A stretch of 64,000 nucleotides of DNA. Source: Novosphingobium sp. (GTDB lineage Bacteria; Pseudomonadota; Alphaproteobacteria; Sphingomonadales; Sphingomonadaceae). The DNA is taken from positions 186,001 to 250,000 of the forward strand of contig JADJYM010000011.1 in NCBI GenBank assembly GCA_016719755.1, written 5' to 3'. The position numbers and the translations under genes were made by a program. Within the stretch, counting starts at the first letter, position 1. Each line of letters opens with the position of its first letter. This document shows, in pieces, positions 55,684 through 64,000 of this stretch. Under the pieces are notes generated by a model. The model made no database searches, was not told where the DNA came from, and saw nothing but the letters and a program-made list of their open reading frames with translations.

Positions 55684-56490
55684 ATGCACGAAACCGCCTA
55701 TGCCAAGCTCAACCTCGCGCTGCACGTCCGCGCGCGGCGCGCGGATGGCTATCATGAGCTGGAAACGCTGTTCGCCTTCGTCGATGCGGGCGACCGGCTG
55801 AGCGCCGTCCCGGCATCGCGTGACGAGCTGAGAACCCTTGGCGAATTTGGCGGGGAACTGCTTGATCCGTTTACCAATATCGTGGCTCAGGCGCTGGCCG
55901 CCCTGCCGCATGGACAGGGCTGGGCGGTAACGCTGGAAAAGAACCTGCCGGTTGCCGCTGGCCTTGGCGGCGGTTCGGCGGACGCCGGGGCGGTATTCCG
56001 CATGGTCGAGGCGGCGCACGGCCTGCCGGACAACTGGGCACAGCGCGCGGCGAAGCTGGGCGCGGACGTGCCCGCCTGCGTGCGCAGCGAGGCCTGCATC
56101 GGCCTTGGCACCGGCACCGAACTGGCATCAATCCCCAACACCATGGCCGGAACCCCGGTCCTGCTGGTCAACCCGCGCCTGCCGCTCAGCACCGGCCCGG
56201 TGTTCAAGGCATGGGACGGGGTGGATCGCGGCCCCCTGCCGCAGGGCGACATGCGCGCCATCGCGCTGGAAGGGCGCAACGATCTGGAGGCCGGGGCAAT
56301 CCGCCTGTGCCCCGCGATTGCCGATGTCCTTGCCGCGCTGACCGCAACCGGCCCGCTGCTCGCCCGGATGTCGGGATCGGGCGCAACCTGCTTCGCGCTG
56401 TATGAGGACATGGCGCAGGCAGAGGCTGCGAACGCGCGGATCGCGCAGAGCCATCCCGGCTGGTGGCGCCTGCTTGGACGGCTGCGCTGA
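55684..56490 (+). CDS. ispE: 4-(cytidine 5'-diphospho)-2-C-methyl-D-erythritol kinase
   Basis: A 268-residue GHMP kinase of the MEP isoprenoid pathway. It shows AKLNLALHV with the catalytic Lys, the ATP loop LPVAAGLGGGSADAG with Asp, and the GHMP C-terminal motif MSGSGATCFAL. Its ATG follows GGGGAGGA by 4 bases, and that ribosome site lies in the arm of a palindromic repeat. The stop overlaps the next gene's start. Confidence 0.93.
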   Translation: MHETAYAKLNLALHVRARRADGYHELETLFAFVDAGDRLSAVPASRDELRTLGEFGGELLDPFTNIVAQALAALPHGQGWAVTLEKNLPVAAGLGGGSADAGAVFRMVEAAHGLPDNWAQRAAKLGADVPACVRSEACIGLGTGTELASIPNTMAGTPVLLVNPRLPLSTGPVFKAWDGVDRGPLPQGDMRAIALEGRNDLEAGAIRLCPAIADVLAALTATGPLLARMSGSGATCFALYEDMAQAEAANARIAQSHPGWWRLLGRLR

Positions 56491-57218
56491 TGGCTGACGC
56501 CTTCCGCCTGATCGGCACCCCGCGTTTTGGGGGCATTCTGGTGGTGTCGGACCATGCCTCGAACCACGTTCCGGACGACATCGACCTCGGCATTGCCCCG
56601 GACCTGCTGACCCAGCACATCGCGGTCGACATCGGGGTGGCCGAGGTCGGCGCGCTGATGGCGCAGCGCCCCGGGTGCGCCGCGTTCCAGGGCGGGGTCA
56701 GCCGTCTGGTCTGCGATTTCAACCGCGAGGAGCACGCCCCCGGTGTGGTCCCCATCGCCAGCGACGGTCACGCGGTGCCCGGCAACCTGCTGGATCACGC
56801 GGGCCATGTCGCGCGGCTGGAGCGGTTCTATCATCCCTATCACGCGGCGCTGTCCGCGCTGCTGGACGATTGCCCGCCCGCGTTGATCCTTTCGTTGCAC
56901 AGCTTCACGCCCTGCCTTGCCAGCCATCCGGACGAGCCGCGCCCGTGGCACTGCGGCGTACTTTACAACGCGGACGAGCGCGGCGCGAAGCTGGCGCTGC
57001 GGCTGCTCGGTGAAGAGGAGGGGTTGATCGTCGGCGACCAGCAGCCCTATTCCGGCCGCCTGCTCAACGCGACGATGAACCGCCATGCCGAGGCGGAGGG
57101 GCGGCCCTATGTCGGGATCGAGGTGCGGCAGGACCTGATCGCCGATGCGCGCGGACAGGCCGAATGGGCCGAACGGCTGACGCGGCTGTGCAACCGGATT
57201 GCGCTGGAGCTCACCTGA
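56490..57218 (+). CDS. N-formylglutamate amidohydrolase family protein
   Basis: A 242-residue zinc hydrolase of the HutG/FGase family: VVSDHASNHVP with metal ligands at the N-terminus, VCDFNRE, and LSLHSFTP. The substrate may be N-formylglutamate or another N-acyl amino acid; no histidine-degradation genes lie nearby. ATG 56490 overlaps the ispE stop (TGATG), so translation is coupled. Confidence 0.85.
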   Translation: MADAFRLIGTPRFGGILVVSDHASNHVPDDIDLGIAPDLLTQHIAVDIGVAEVGALMAQRPGCAAFQGGVSRLVCDFNREEHAPGVVPIASDGHAVPGNLLDHAGHVARLERFYHPYHAALSALLDDCPPALILSLHSFTPCLASHPDEPRPWHCGVLYNADERGAKLALRLLGEEEGLIVGDQQPYSGRLLNATMNRHAEAEGRPYVGIEVRQDLIADARGQAEWAERLTRLCNRIALELT

Positions 57219-57320
57219 CATCGCCGGGGGCTGCTATTTGCGAACGTTTTTGCCCTGCGCCGCGCAATTTTCCGTGTAATAGGGCGCCAAACCGCCGAAT
57301 CCCGTTTCCGGAGAAGCCTG

Positions 57321-59168
57321 ATGCCTGCCTATCGTTCACGCACTTCCACCCACGGCCGCAACATGGCGGGTGCGCGCGGCCTGTGGCGCGCGACGGGGAT
57401 GAAGGACAGCGATTTCGGCAAGCCGATCATCGCCGTGGTCAACAGCTTTACCCAGTTCGTGCCGGGCCACGTCCATCTCAAGGACCTGGGCCAGATGGTC
57501 GCGCGCGAGATCGAGGCGGCGGGCGGCGTCGCCAAGGAATTCAACACCATCGCCGTCGATGACGGGATCGCGATGGGCCATGACGGGATGCTCTATTCGC
57601 TGCCCAGCCGCGACCTGATCGCCGACAGCGTGGAATACATGGTCAACGCCCACTGCGCCGACGCGATGGTCTGCATTTCCAACTGCGACAAGATCACGCC
57701 GGGGATGCTGATGGCGGCGATGCGGATCAACATTCCGGTTGTGTTCGTCTCGGGCGGGCCGATGGAGGCCGGCAAGGTGGTGCTGCGCGGCAAGGAAGTG
57801 GCGCTCGACCTGATCGACGCGATGATCGCCGCCGGGGACGAAAGCTATACCGACGAGGAAGTGACCGACATCGAACGCGCCGCCTGCCCGACCTGCGGGT
57901 CGTGCAGCGGCATGTTCACCGCCAATTCGATGAACTGCCTGACCGAGGCGCTGGGCCTGTCGCTGCCGGGCAACGGATCGGTGCTGGCCACCCACGCCGA
58001 CCGCAAGGAACTGTTCCTGAAAGCGGGCCGCCTCGCGGTGGAACTGTGCCGCCGCTATTACGAGGAAGAGGACGCCAGCGTGCTGCCGCGCGCCATCGCC
58101 AGCTTCGGGGCGTTCGAGAACGCGATGAGCCTGGACATCGCGATGGGCGGATCGACCAACACCGTGCTCCACCTGCTTGCCGCCGCACAGGAAGCGGGCG
58201 TGGACTTCACCATGAAGGACATCGACCGCCTGAGCCGCAAGGTTCCGTGCCTGTCCAAGGTCGCGCCCGCGAAGAACGATGTCCACATGGAAGACGTCCA
58301 CCGCGCGGGCGGGATCATGTCGATCCTGGGCGAGCTGGACCGCGCAGGGCTCCTCCACACCCACCTGCCGACCGTCCACGCCCGCACGCTGGGTGACGCG
58401 CTCAACCAGTGGGACATCACGCGGACCAATGATCCGGCGGTGCAGACCTTCTTCAGGGCCGCGCCGGGCGGCGTGCCGACGCAGACCGCCTTCAGCCAGG
58501 ACCGCCGCTGGAAGGAACTCGACACCGACCGCGAGAACGGCGTGATCCGCAGCAAGGAACACGCCTTCAGCCAGGACGGCGGGCTCGCCGTGCTGTACGG
58601 CAACATCGCCCGCGACGGCTGCATCGTGAAGACGGCGGGCGTGGATGAAAGCATCCTCAAGTTCGCCGGACCCGCCAAGGTCTACGAAAGCCAGGACGCC
58701 GCCGTTACCGCGATCCTTACCGGGCAGGTCGTCGCCGGCGACGTGGTGGTGATCCGTTACGAAGGGCCCAAGGGCGGCCCCGGCATGCAGGAAATGCTCT
58801 ATCCCACCAGCTACCTCAAGTCGAAGGGGCTGGGGAAGGATTGCGCGCTGCTGACCGACGGGCGCTTTTCGGGCGGCACCTCGGGCCTCTCCATCGGCCA
58901 CGCCTCGCCCGAGGCGGCAGAGGGGGGCGAGATCGGGCTGGTCGAACCGGGCGACCGGATCGAGATCGATATCCCCGCGCGCACCATCCACCTTGCCGTT
59001 TCGGACGAGGAACTGGCCCGCCGCCGCGCCGCGCAGGATGAAAAGGGCTGGCATCCGGTCAAGGAGCGTCCGCGCAAGGTATCGGTGGCGCTTCAGGCCT
59101 ATGCCGCAATGACCACCAGCGCCGCGCGCGGCGCGGTGCGCGATCTGTCGCAGTTGGCCCGCAAGTGA
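57321..59168 (+). CDS. ilvD: Dihydroxy-acid dehydratase
   Basis: A 615-residue enzyme of branched-chain amino acid synthesis that dehydrates 2,3-dihydroxy acids to keto acids. Iron-sulfur cysteines are in [10 protein letters not shown] and [11 protein letters not shown], and the block GRFSGGTSG is present. The length is that of E. coli IlvD (616). GGAG lies 5 bases before the ATG. The upstream 102 bases are non-coding. Its stop overlaps the next gene by 4 bases. Confidence 0.95.
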   Translation: MPAYRSRTSTHGRNMAGARGLWRATGMKDSDFGKPIIAVVNSFTQFVPGHVHLKDLGQMVAREIEAAGGVAKEFNTIAVDDGIAMGHDGMLYSLPSRDLIADSVEYMVNAHCADAMVCISNCDKITPGMLMAAMRINIPVVFVSGGPMEAGKVVLRGKEVALDLIDAMIAAGDESYTDEEVTDIERAACPTCGSCSGMFTANSMNCLTEALGLSLPGNGSVLATHADRKELFLKAGRLAVELCRRYYEEEDASVLPRAIASFGAFENAMSLDIAMGGSTNTVLHLLAAAQEAGVDFTMKDIDRLSRKVPCLSKVAPAKNDVHMEDVHRAGGIMSILGELDRAGLLHTHLPTVHARTLGDALNQWDITRTNDPAVQTFFRAAPGGVPTQTAFSQDRRWKELDTDRENGVIRSKEHAFSQDGGLAVLYGNIARDGCIVKTAGVDESILKFAGPAKVYESQDAAVTAILTGQVVAGDVVVIRYEGPKGGPGMQEMLYPTSYLKSKGLGKDCALLTDGRFSGGTSGLSIGHASPEAAEGGEIGLVEPGDRIEIDIPARTIHLAVSDEELARRRAAQDEKGWHPVKERPRKVSVALQAYAAMTTSAARGAVRDLSQLARK

Positions 59169-59548
59169 TCCGCGCGGTGCCCCTGTTGCTGCTGGCGCTG
59201 GCCGCCTGCGGGGACGCGGGCACTGCGGCGCAGGGCGAGAGCGAGGGCGGCTCAAAGTCCGCCTTCAAGACGCTCCCCTGCGCGCTGGGCGAGGCAAAGG
59301 ACTTCGCGCCTGTCTGCAAGGTCGAGGAACAGAGCGTCGAGGGGCAGACCATCTGGATCGTGTGGCACCCAGATGGCGGGTTCCGGCGCTTTCAGATGAT
59401 CGACAATGGCACCCGGATCGCCACCGCCGACGGGGCGGACGAGGTCGGGATGACCCGCGACGGGGCCGAATTCATCGTCCAGGCCGGGCCGGACCGCTAT
59501 CGCTTCCCGGCCGCGCAGGAACCGGCGGCGAGCAGTGCCGCGCGCTGA
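59165..59548 (+). CDS. Small putative lipoprotein
   Basis: A 127-residue protein with a lipobox (ALAAC, Cys at about residue 15) after a short hydrophobic signal. The mature part is soluble, with conserved-looking [16 protein letters not shown]. Function unknown. The GTG start overlaps the ilvD stop (4 bases) and the stop overlaps the next gene's start by 14 bases. Confidence 0.65.
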   Translation: MIRAVPLLLLALAACGDAGTAAQGESEGGSKSAFKTLPCALGEAKDFAPVCKVEEQSVEGQTIWIVWHPDGGFRRFQMIDNGTRIATADGADEVGMTRDGAEFIVQAGPDRYRFPAAQEPAASSAAR

Positions 59549-60999
59549 CCCGATCCTCAGCGCCGCGCGGATGCGCGTGGCGGAGCAGGCGCTGATCGAT
59601 GCCGGAACCAGCATCGACGAACTGATGGAGCGCGCCGGGCGCGGCGCGGCCGACTGGATCTGGCGGACGAGCGGCGGGCGGCGGATCACCGTGGTCTGCG
59701 GTCCCGGCAACAACGGCGGCGATGGCTACGTGATTGCCCAGGCGCTGCGCGAACGCGGCGGCGAGTGTCCAGGTGCTGGCGGCCTATCCACCGGCAACCG
59801 AACTGCGGCCGCGCGCCGCGCGGGCTGGCTCTATCGCGGCGAGAATGATGGGCCCAGGCGCGCAACGCGCCTGGGGGACGTTGCTGGTCGATTGCCTGTT
59901 TGGCACCGACGGGGTGGCACCCAGGGTGGCGATGTTCGAACGGGGCGCTGCGACCGCTTGACCCGGGCACGATGCTCCATTTTCGGGATCTCGCCGAACA
60001 TGCGCGGCGCGTCATCGCAATCGATCTGCCGAGCGGTCTCGATGCCGATCACGGCTTGCCAGGACCCGATGGTCGACCGGTCCGGCCTGCGACCTGACCC
60101 TGGCGCTGGGCGCATGGAAGCCGGCGCATATCATGGCCAAGCCGCCGCGAATTGGGCGAGCTGCGCCTGATCGCCTGGGTCGGGACCCGGGCCAATGCCC
60201 ACACCGGAACAATCGCGGGCCCGTGCCGCCAGCGCTTAAGAGCGATTCCCACAAGTATTCACGCGGGCTGCTGGGCGTGTCGGCGGAGCGATGCCCGGGG
60301 CGGCGCTGCTGGCGGCCACTGCCGCGCAGGGCCGGGTGCGGGCTATGTGGCGCTGCTGGCGGGCAACGAAGGCGGACCAGCCTGTCTGGCCCACCGCCTG
60401 CTGGATGCGAAGATCGCTGACCGACGAGCGCCGGGCTGTGCTGATCGGCCCCGCTTGGGCCGCGGGCCGGATGCTCGCCGCTGGTCGGCCAGCCTGGTCA
60501 ATGAAACGCGCGACGCCTGGCCCTCGCTGGCCGATGCCTCACCTTGCTCGATGCCGATGCGCTGGCGCTGCCGACCCGCATGGGGCCGACAGACCGCGCC
60601 GCTGATCGCCACCCCGCACGGGGGCGAACTGGCGCGCCTGCGGGCTTCCGGTGGAGGCTTTACGGGGTCGAACAGGCGATTGCCGCCTTGAAGCCTGGCG
60701 CGGGCGGAAACATGGTCATCGTCGCCAAGGGCGCAACGACTACCTGATCGCCGCGCCCGATGGCCAGGTCTGCGCTGGCGCCGCGCGGAGTGCAGCTGGC
60801 TGTCCACGGCCGGCACCGGCGACGTGCTGGCCGGGGCCATCGCCAGCCGCCTGCGCCAGGATGGCGGCGATGGCCGCGGTCGCGGCTTGCGGCGGCCGGA
60901 CGCCTGGCTTCACGCCGAGGCCGCCAGCGATCGGCCTGCCCTTCATCGCCGATGATCTTGCCCCGACGAACCGCAGAAGGCTCCCGGAGCGAGGTCTAG
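59535..60999 (+). pseudogene. nnr: NAD(P)HX epimerase/dehydratase (Nnr), many frameshifts
   Basis: A bifunctional repair enzyme for hydrated NAD(P)H, recognisable only across several frames. It reads GPGNNGGDGYVIAQALRERGGE (to about 59763), then LLVDCLFGTDGVAP, then IDLPSGLDADHGL, then LALGAWKPAHIMA, then SHKYSRGLLGV, AGYVALLAGNEGG, LIATPHGGELARL and KPGAGGNMVIVAKGA near 60730. Roughly ten frame changes occur in 1.2 kb, while key motifs are intact between them and both neighbours are undamaged. Small indel errors in the sequence explain this better than decay. Confidence 0.75.
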
Positions 61000-61006
61000 T
61001 GAGCCC

Positions 61007-62269
61007 ATGGACGAACCGATTATCCGCATCGCCGCCAAGGGCGACGGCGTTACCGCCTCGGGCCGCTTTGCCTGGGGCGTGGCGCCGGGGGACACCCTGC
61101 GCGCCGATGGCACCGTGGAATGGGGGCCGCACCATGTTGCGCCGCCCTGCCGCCACTTCAGCCAGTGCGGCGGCTGCCAGTTGCAGCAGCTCGACGAGGA
61201 GAGCCTTGCCCGCTTCGTCGAGGCGCGGGTGGCCAATGCCTCGGCCTCGCAGGAACTGGGGGCGCAAGCGATCGCGCCGCCGCATGTCTCGCCGCCCGGG
61301 AGCCGCCGCCGCGCCTCGCTGCGCGCGGAAAGTTCGCAGGGACGGGTGGTGATCGGCTACCGCGAGGCGAAATCGCACCGCGTGGTGGAACTGGCAGAAT
61401 GCCCGGTGCTGCATCCCGATCTGGTTGCGATCCTCGCGCCCTTGCGCAAGCTGCTGATCCGGCTGGGGCAGGGGCAGGAAGCGCCCAAGCTGCGGGGCAA
61501 GCCCAAGCCCAAGCCGCTGGGCAAGCACGCCTTGCCGAAACTGGCCGCCGATGTGGAACTGACCCTGACCGATCAGGGCGTGGACCTGGCGATCAAGGGG
61601 CTGAGCGCCGATAGCCTGGTGCTGGCCGAGGCGCTGCTCGATTTCGCCCGCAGTCACGGCCTTGCGCGGCTCTCGCTTGACAGCGGCTACGGCGCGGAAG
61701 TGGTGTGGGAGCCGGAACCGGCCACCGTCACCCTTTCCGGCGTGTCGGTGCCGTTCCCGCCGGGCGGTTTCCTTCAGGCGACGCAGGATGGCGAGGCGGT
61801 GCTGGTTGCCGCCGCGCGTGAATGGCTGGCGGGCTGCGGCACGGTGGCGGACCTGTTTTCGGGCCTTGGCACCTTCGCCTTCGCCCTGGCGCAGGACGGC
61901 GCGAAAGTGCTGGCGGTTGAGGCCGCGCGCGAGGCGCATCTTGCCTGCAAGACGGCGGCGGGGCGGCAGCAATTGCCGGTCCACGCGCTCCACCGCGACC
62001 TGTTCCGCAATCCGCTGCTGGCGGAGGAACTGGACCGGTTTGCCGCCGTACTGCTCGATCCGCCCCGGGCCGGCGCGCGCGAACAGGTGGAGCGGATCGC
62101 CGCCAGCGCGGTGGGCCGCGTGGTCTATGTCAGCTGCAATCCTTCCAGCTGGGCGCGCGATGCGGCGCTGCTGGTCGAGGCCGGTTATGTCCTGAAGGAA
62201 CTGCGCCCGGTGGGGCAGTTCCGCTGGTCGACCCACGTTGAGCTGGCCAGCCTGTTCGTGCGGCCCTGA
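61007..62269 (+). CDS. Class I SAM-dependent RNA methyltransferase (RlmD/TrmA family)
   Basis: A 420-residue uracil-C5 methyltransferase, probably 23S rRNA U1939 or an equivalent. The iron-sulfur cysteines are CRHFSQCGGC and the later AECPVLH. The SAM region is LFSGLGTFAFALAQ, and the catalytic Cys is in VSCNPSSWARD. The N-terminal TRAM-like part is short. ATG 61007 follows the damaged nnr gene. It is convergent with the RluE-like gene, with a REP-like palindrome between. Confidence 0.88.
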   Translation: MDEPIIRIAAKGDGVTASGRFAWGVAPGDTLRADGTVEWGPHHVAPPCRHFSQCGGCQLQQLDEESLARFVEARVANASASQELGAQAIAPPHVSPPGSRRRASLRAESSQGRVVIGYREAKSHRVVELAECPVLHPDLVAILAPLRKLLIRLGQGQEAPKLRGKPKPKPLGKHALPKLAADVELTLTDQGVDLAIKGLSADSLVLAEALLDFARSHGLARLSLDSGYGAEVVWEPEPATVTLSGVSVPFPPGGFLQATQDGEAVLVAAAREWLAGCGTVADLFSGLGTFAFALAQDGAKVLAVEAAREAHLACKTAAGRQQLPVHALHRDLFRNPLLAEELDRFAAVLLDPPRAGAREQVERIAASAVGRVVYVSCNPSSWARDAALLVEAGYVLKELRPVGQFRWSTHVELASLFVRP

Positions 62270-62277
62270 ACGCCTTG

Positions 62278-62292
62278 CCGGATCAGGTCCGG
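62278..62292. repeat. REP-like palindrome, copy 3 (short)
   Basis: CCGGA (62278-62282), loop TCAGG, TCCGG (62288-62292) sits at the meeting point of two convergent genes and includes the stop codon of the pseudouridine synthase. Shares the invariant loop with copies 1 and 2. Confidence 0.65.
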
Positions 62293-62846
62293 GAAGACTC
62301 AAGCGGCACTTCCCGCCATTCGCCGGGGGCGAGGCCTTCCACCGTCCAGTCGCCCACCCGCCAGCGCACCAGCCGCAGGGTCGGGTGGCCCACCGCGGCG
62401 GTCATGCGGCGGACCTGGCGGTTGCGGCCTTCGCTGAGGGTCAGTTCGATCCAGCTGTCCGGCACCGATTTGCGCACCCGGATCGGCGGATCGCGGGGCC
62501 ACAGGGCGGGATCGTCGATCGCCCGCGCCTTTGCCGGGCGGGTCAGGCCATCCTTCAGCCGCACCCCGCGCCGCACGGCTTCGAGCGTCGCCTCGTCCGG
62601 CGTGCCTTCGACCTGGGCGAGATAGGTCTTTTCCAGCTTGTGGCGGGGATCGGCGATCCGGGCCTGAAGCCGCCCATCGTCGGTCAGCACCAGCAGTCCT
62701 TCGCTGTCGGTATCGAGCCGCCCGGCGGGGTAGACCCCCGGCACGTCGACGTACCGGGCCAGCGTCGCATGAGCCGAAGTGCCGCCCGGATCGGTGAACT
62801 GGCACAGGACGCCATAGGGCTTGTTGAGCAGGATCAGGCGGGCCAT
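62283..62846 (-). CDS. rluE: Ribosomal large subunit pseudouridine synthase E-like
   Basis: A 187-residue pseudouridine synthase of the RsuA/RluE group. The catalytic Asp is in [28 protein letters not shown] at the start and [22 protein letters not shown] at the end are typical. There is no S4 domain, which points to the short RluE form (23S rRNA). ATG 62846 is used; a 12-codon extension is unlikely. Confidence 0.85.
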   Translation of the reverse strand: MARLILLNKPYGVLCQFTDPGGTSAHATLARYVDVPGVYPAGRLDTDSEGLLVLTDDGRLQARIADPRHKLEKTYLAQVEGTPDEATLEAVRRGVRLKDGLTRPAKARAIDDPALWPRDPPIRVRKSVPDSWIELTLSEGRNRQVRRMTAAVGHPTLRLVRWRVGDWTVEGLAPGEWREVPLESSRT

Positions 62847-62907
62847 CGCTGCGGGACTATGGCGCGGGCGGGCAAAAGGCAAATCCGGCCCGTCTCAATC
62901 CTCGTCC

Positions 62908-62934
62908 TTGCTTCGCTGCGCTCGCAACGACGAA
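62908..62934. repeat. CGTCATTGCGAG-type repeat, inverted copy
   Basis: TTGCTTCGCTGCGCTCGCAA followed by CGACGAA resembles the reverse complement of the repeat at 46566-46597. Confidence 0.55.
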
Positions 62935-63619
62935 TGAACGGGGGCAAGGGTCGGGGCACACTGAAGCAAATGGGGCCGGCGTTTCCGCCAGCCCCACGCT
63001 CACCCGCCCGGAGTTCCGGTCGATAGATGGAAATGCTGTCCCGGTCTGCCGTCCGCCTGCCGCTGTGATGCCTTCAGAGCACCTCGCATGCCATCGCACC
63101 GTGGGTGCCGCATCGTGATGCTCATCGCATCGGGCTGCTCAGGATCGGGTACAGGGACCTTTTCCATGAGCCTTGCGTCCTGACGTTCCGGCGGTCCCCT
63201 AAGGTTCCGGCGTTCCATCGTCCCGGCGCTTGAGCCGGTGTGTGGTTCCGTCAGGTGGCGGTTCCGGCCCGAAAGCCATCGCCTGCCACCTGGCGGTTCC
63301 GATGCCGTCCTGCCGCCACCGTTTAGAGCCTTCCGTTCAACCTGGCCGAAGCCCGGCTTTCCTTTTGCCCGTTCCGGTTGCCACAGGGCGACCTTCAGGT
63401 AACGCGCCATTCGCTGCATCTGCGGTTCGCCAGATTCAGTCCGGGGACATCCTGAGGCGTGTTTTCCGATACTGCTGCGGGCATCGCTGCCTGATCGATA
63501 CGCTATGTTTTCCCTATCCTTTTCAGTGGTTTCCCGCTGAAACTTCAAGTTCGGTTTCACCGTCTCGATGACTTGAAGCTGCGCCCGATGGATGAGTCGC
63601 ACAAGCGGGCGCAGGCCAA

Positions 63620-63654
63620 GTTATCCACAGATCGCCAGATTGGCGGTGGATAAC
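63620..63654. repeat. Hairpin with DnaA-box-like arms after argG
   Basis: GTTATCCAC (63620-63628) pairs with GTGGATAAC (63646-63654), and CGCCA (63633-63637) with TGGCG (63641-63645). The left arm plus one base is a perfect DnaA box TTATCCACA (63621-63629); the right arm gives TTATCCACC on the other strand. It lies 67 bases beyond the argG stop in its direction of transcription, so it may simply be a terminator stem. Confidence 0.5.
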
Positions 63655-63721
63655 TCGGGTCTGGCGGTGGACAGAATCGCCCCGCCCCGTCAGAGGGCGC
63701 GGTTTCGCCTGGCGATCGCGC

Positions 63722-64000
<279 letters not shown>

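Larger units (their letters stand above)
62847..63721. other. Gene-poor interval before argG
   Basis: About 875 bases without a convincing gene. It holds an inverted CGTCATTGCGAG-type repeat (62908-62934), a stretch from about 63180 to 63380 with seven GTTCC(G) words and a direct repeat GGCGGTTCCG (63256-63265 and 63291-63300), and the hairpin with DnaA-box-like arms at 63620-63654. A 200-residue minus-strand open frame (63000-63602) has no recognisable features. Confidence 0.6.

Noticed and set aside
63000-63602. 200-residue minus-strand frame before argG
   Set aside because: No motif, low-complexity charged composition and no good ribosome site; kept only as part of the intergenic description.
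63620-63654. Chromosomal replication origin
   Set aside because: Only two DnaA-like boxes, no AT-rich unwinding element and no origin marker genes nearby.

Overview
The window reads as a 64 kb piece of a GC-rich alphaproteobacterial chromosome, most likely from a sphingomonad (order Sphingomonadales). This rests on protein resemblance recognised by eye: two sphingomonad-style TonB-dependent receptors, an OprO/OprP porin, LolCD lipoprotein-export genes, a DUF2794 protein and characteristic dispersed palindromic repeats. No database search was possible. Nearly all of it is chromosomal housekeeping sequence. I saw no rRNA, tRNA or CRISPR array.

Layout. 0-5 kb: DUF2794 protein, two integral membrane proteins, an SDR oxidoreductase and a phosphate-selective porin with a PHO-box-like site. 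5-12 kb: phosphoglycolate phosphatase, then glmU and glmS with a small RHH/PIN toxin-antitoxin pair between them, then a GGDEF-EAL protein. 12-21 kb: purQ-purS, an atypical response regulator, a TetR-HlyD-ABC-permease efflux operon whose hlyD is frameshifted, an M16 protease lipoprotein and purC. 21-31 kb: a GNAT-like protein, an S9 peptidase, D-Ala-D-Ala carboxypeptidase, a large TonB receptor, and a cyclopropane fatty acid synthase between two PilZ proteins. 31-40 kb: SDR-purF, lolC-lolD, glutathione peroxidase, a second TonB receptor with an MFS transporter, and a Yip1-family protein. 40-46.5 kb: dnaE, an acyl-CoA synthetase and a DUF1330 protein.

46.5-50.7 kb is the only clearly accessory region. 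A radical-SAM gene (PA0069-like) is split at its iron-sulfur cysteine motif by about 3.4 kb of foreign DNA flanked by an 8-bp direct repeat. The insert carries an HExxH membrane protein, a small membrane protein, a damaged IS630-family transposase, a fragment of another transposase and a truncated SGNH hydrolase. Poly-G and poly-G/C tracts just before and inside this region look like sequencing or assembly artefacts.

50.7-64 kb: moaB, a lytic transglycosylase, a uracil-DNA-glycosylase-like protein, ETF-ubiquinone oxidoreductase, ispE, an N-formylglutamate amidohydrolase-like protein, ilvD, a small lipoprotein, a heavily frameshifted NAD(P)HX repair gene, rlmD-like and rluE-like RNA modification genes, a gene-poor stretch of about 0.9 kb, and the 3' end of argG.

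Themes: amino-sugar supply for the envelope (glmU, glmS), outer-membrane traffic (porin, TonB receptors, Lol), three separate purine loci (purQS, purC, purF), and c-di-GMP (one GGDEF-EAL enzyme, two PilZ proteins). I did not find a convincing new multi-gene system. The strongest leads are the insertion in the radical-SAM gene, the toxin-antitoxin pair inside the glmU-glmS interval, and palindromic repeats whose arm supplies the ribosome binding site of a downstream gene.
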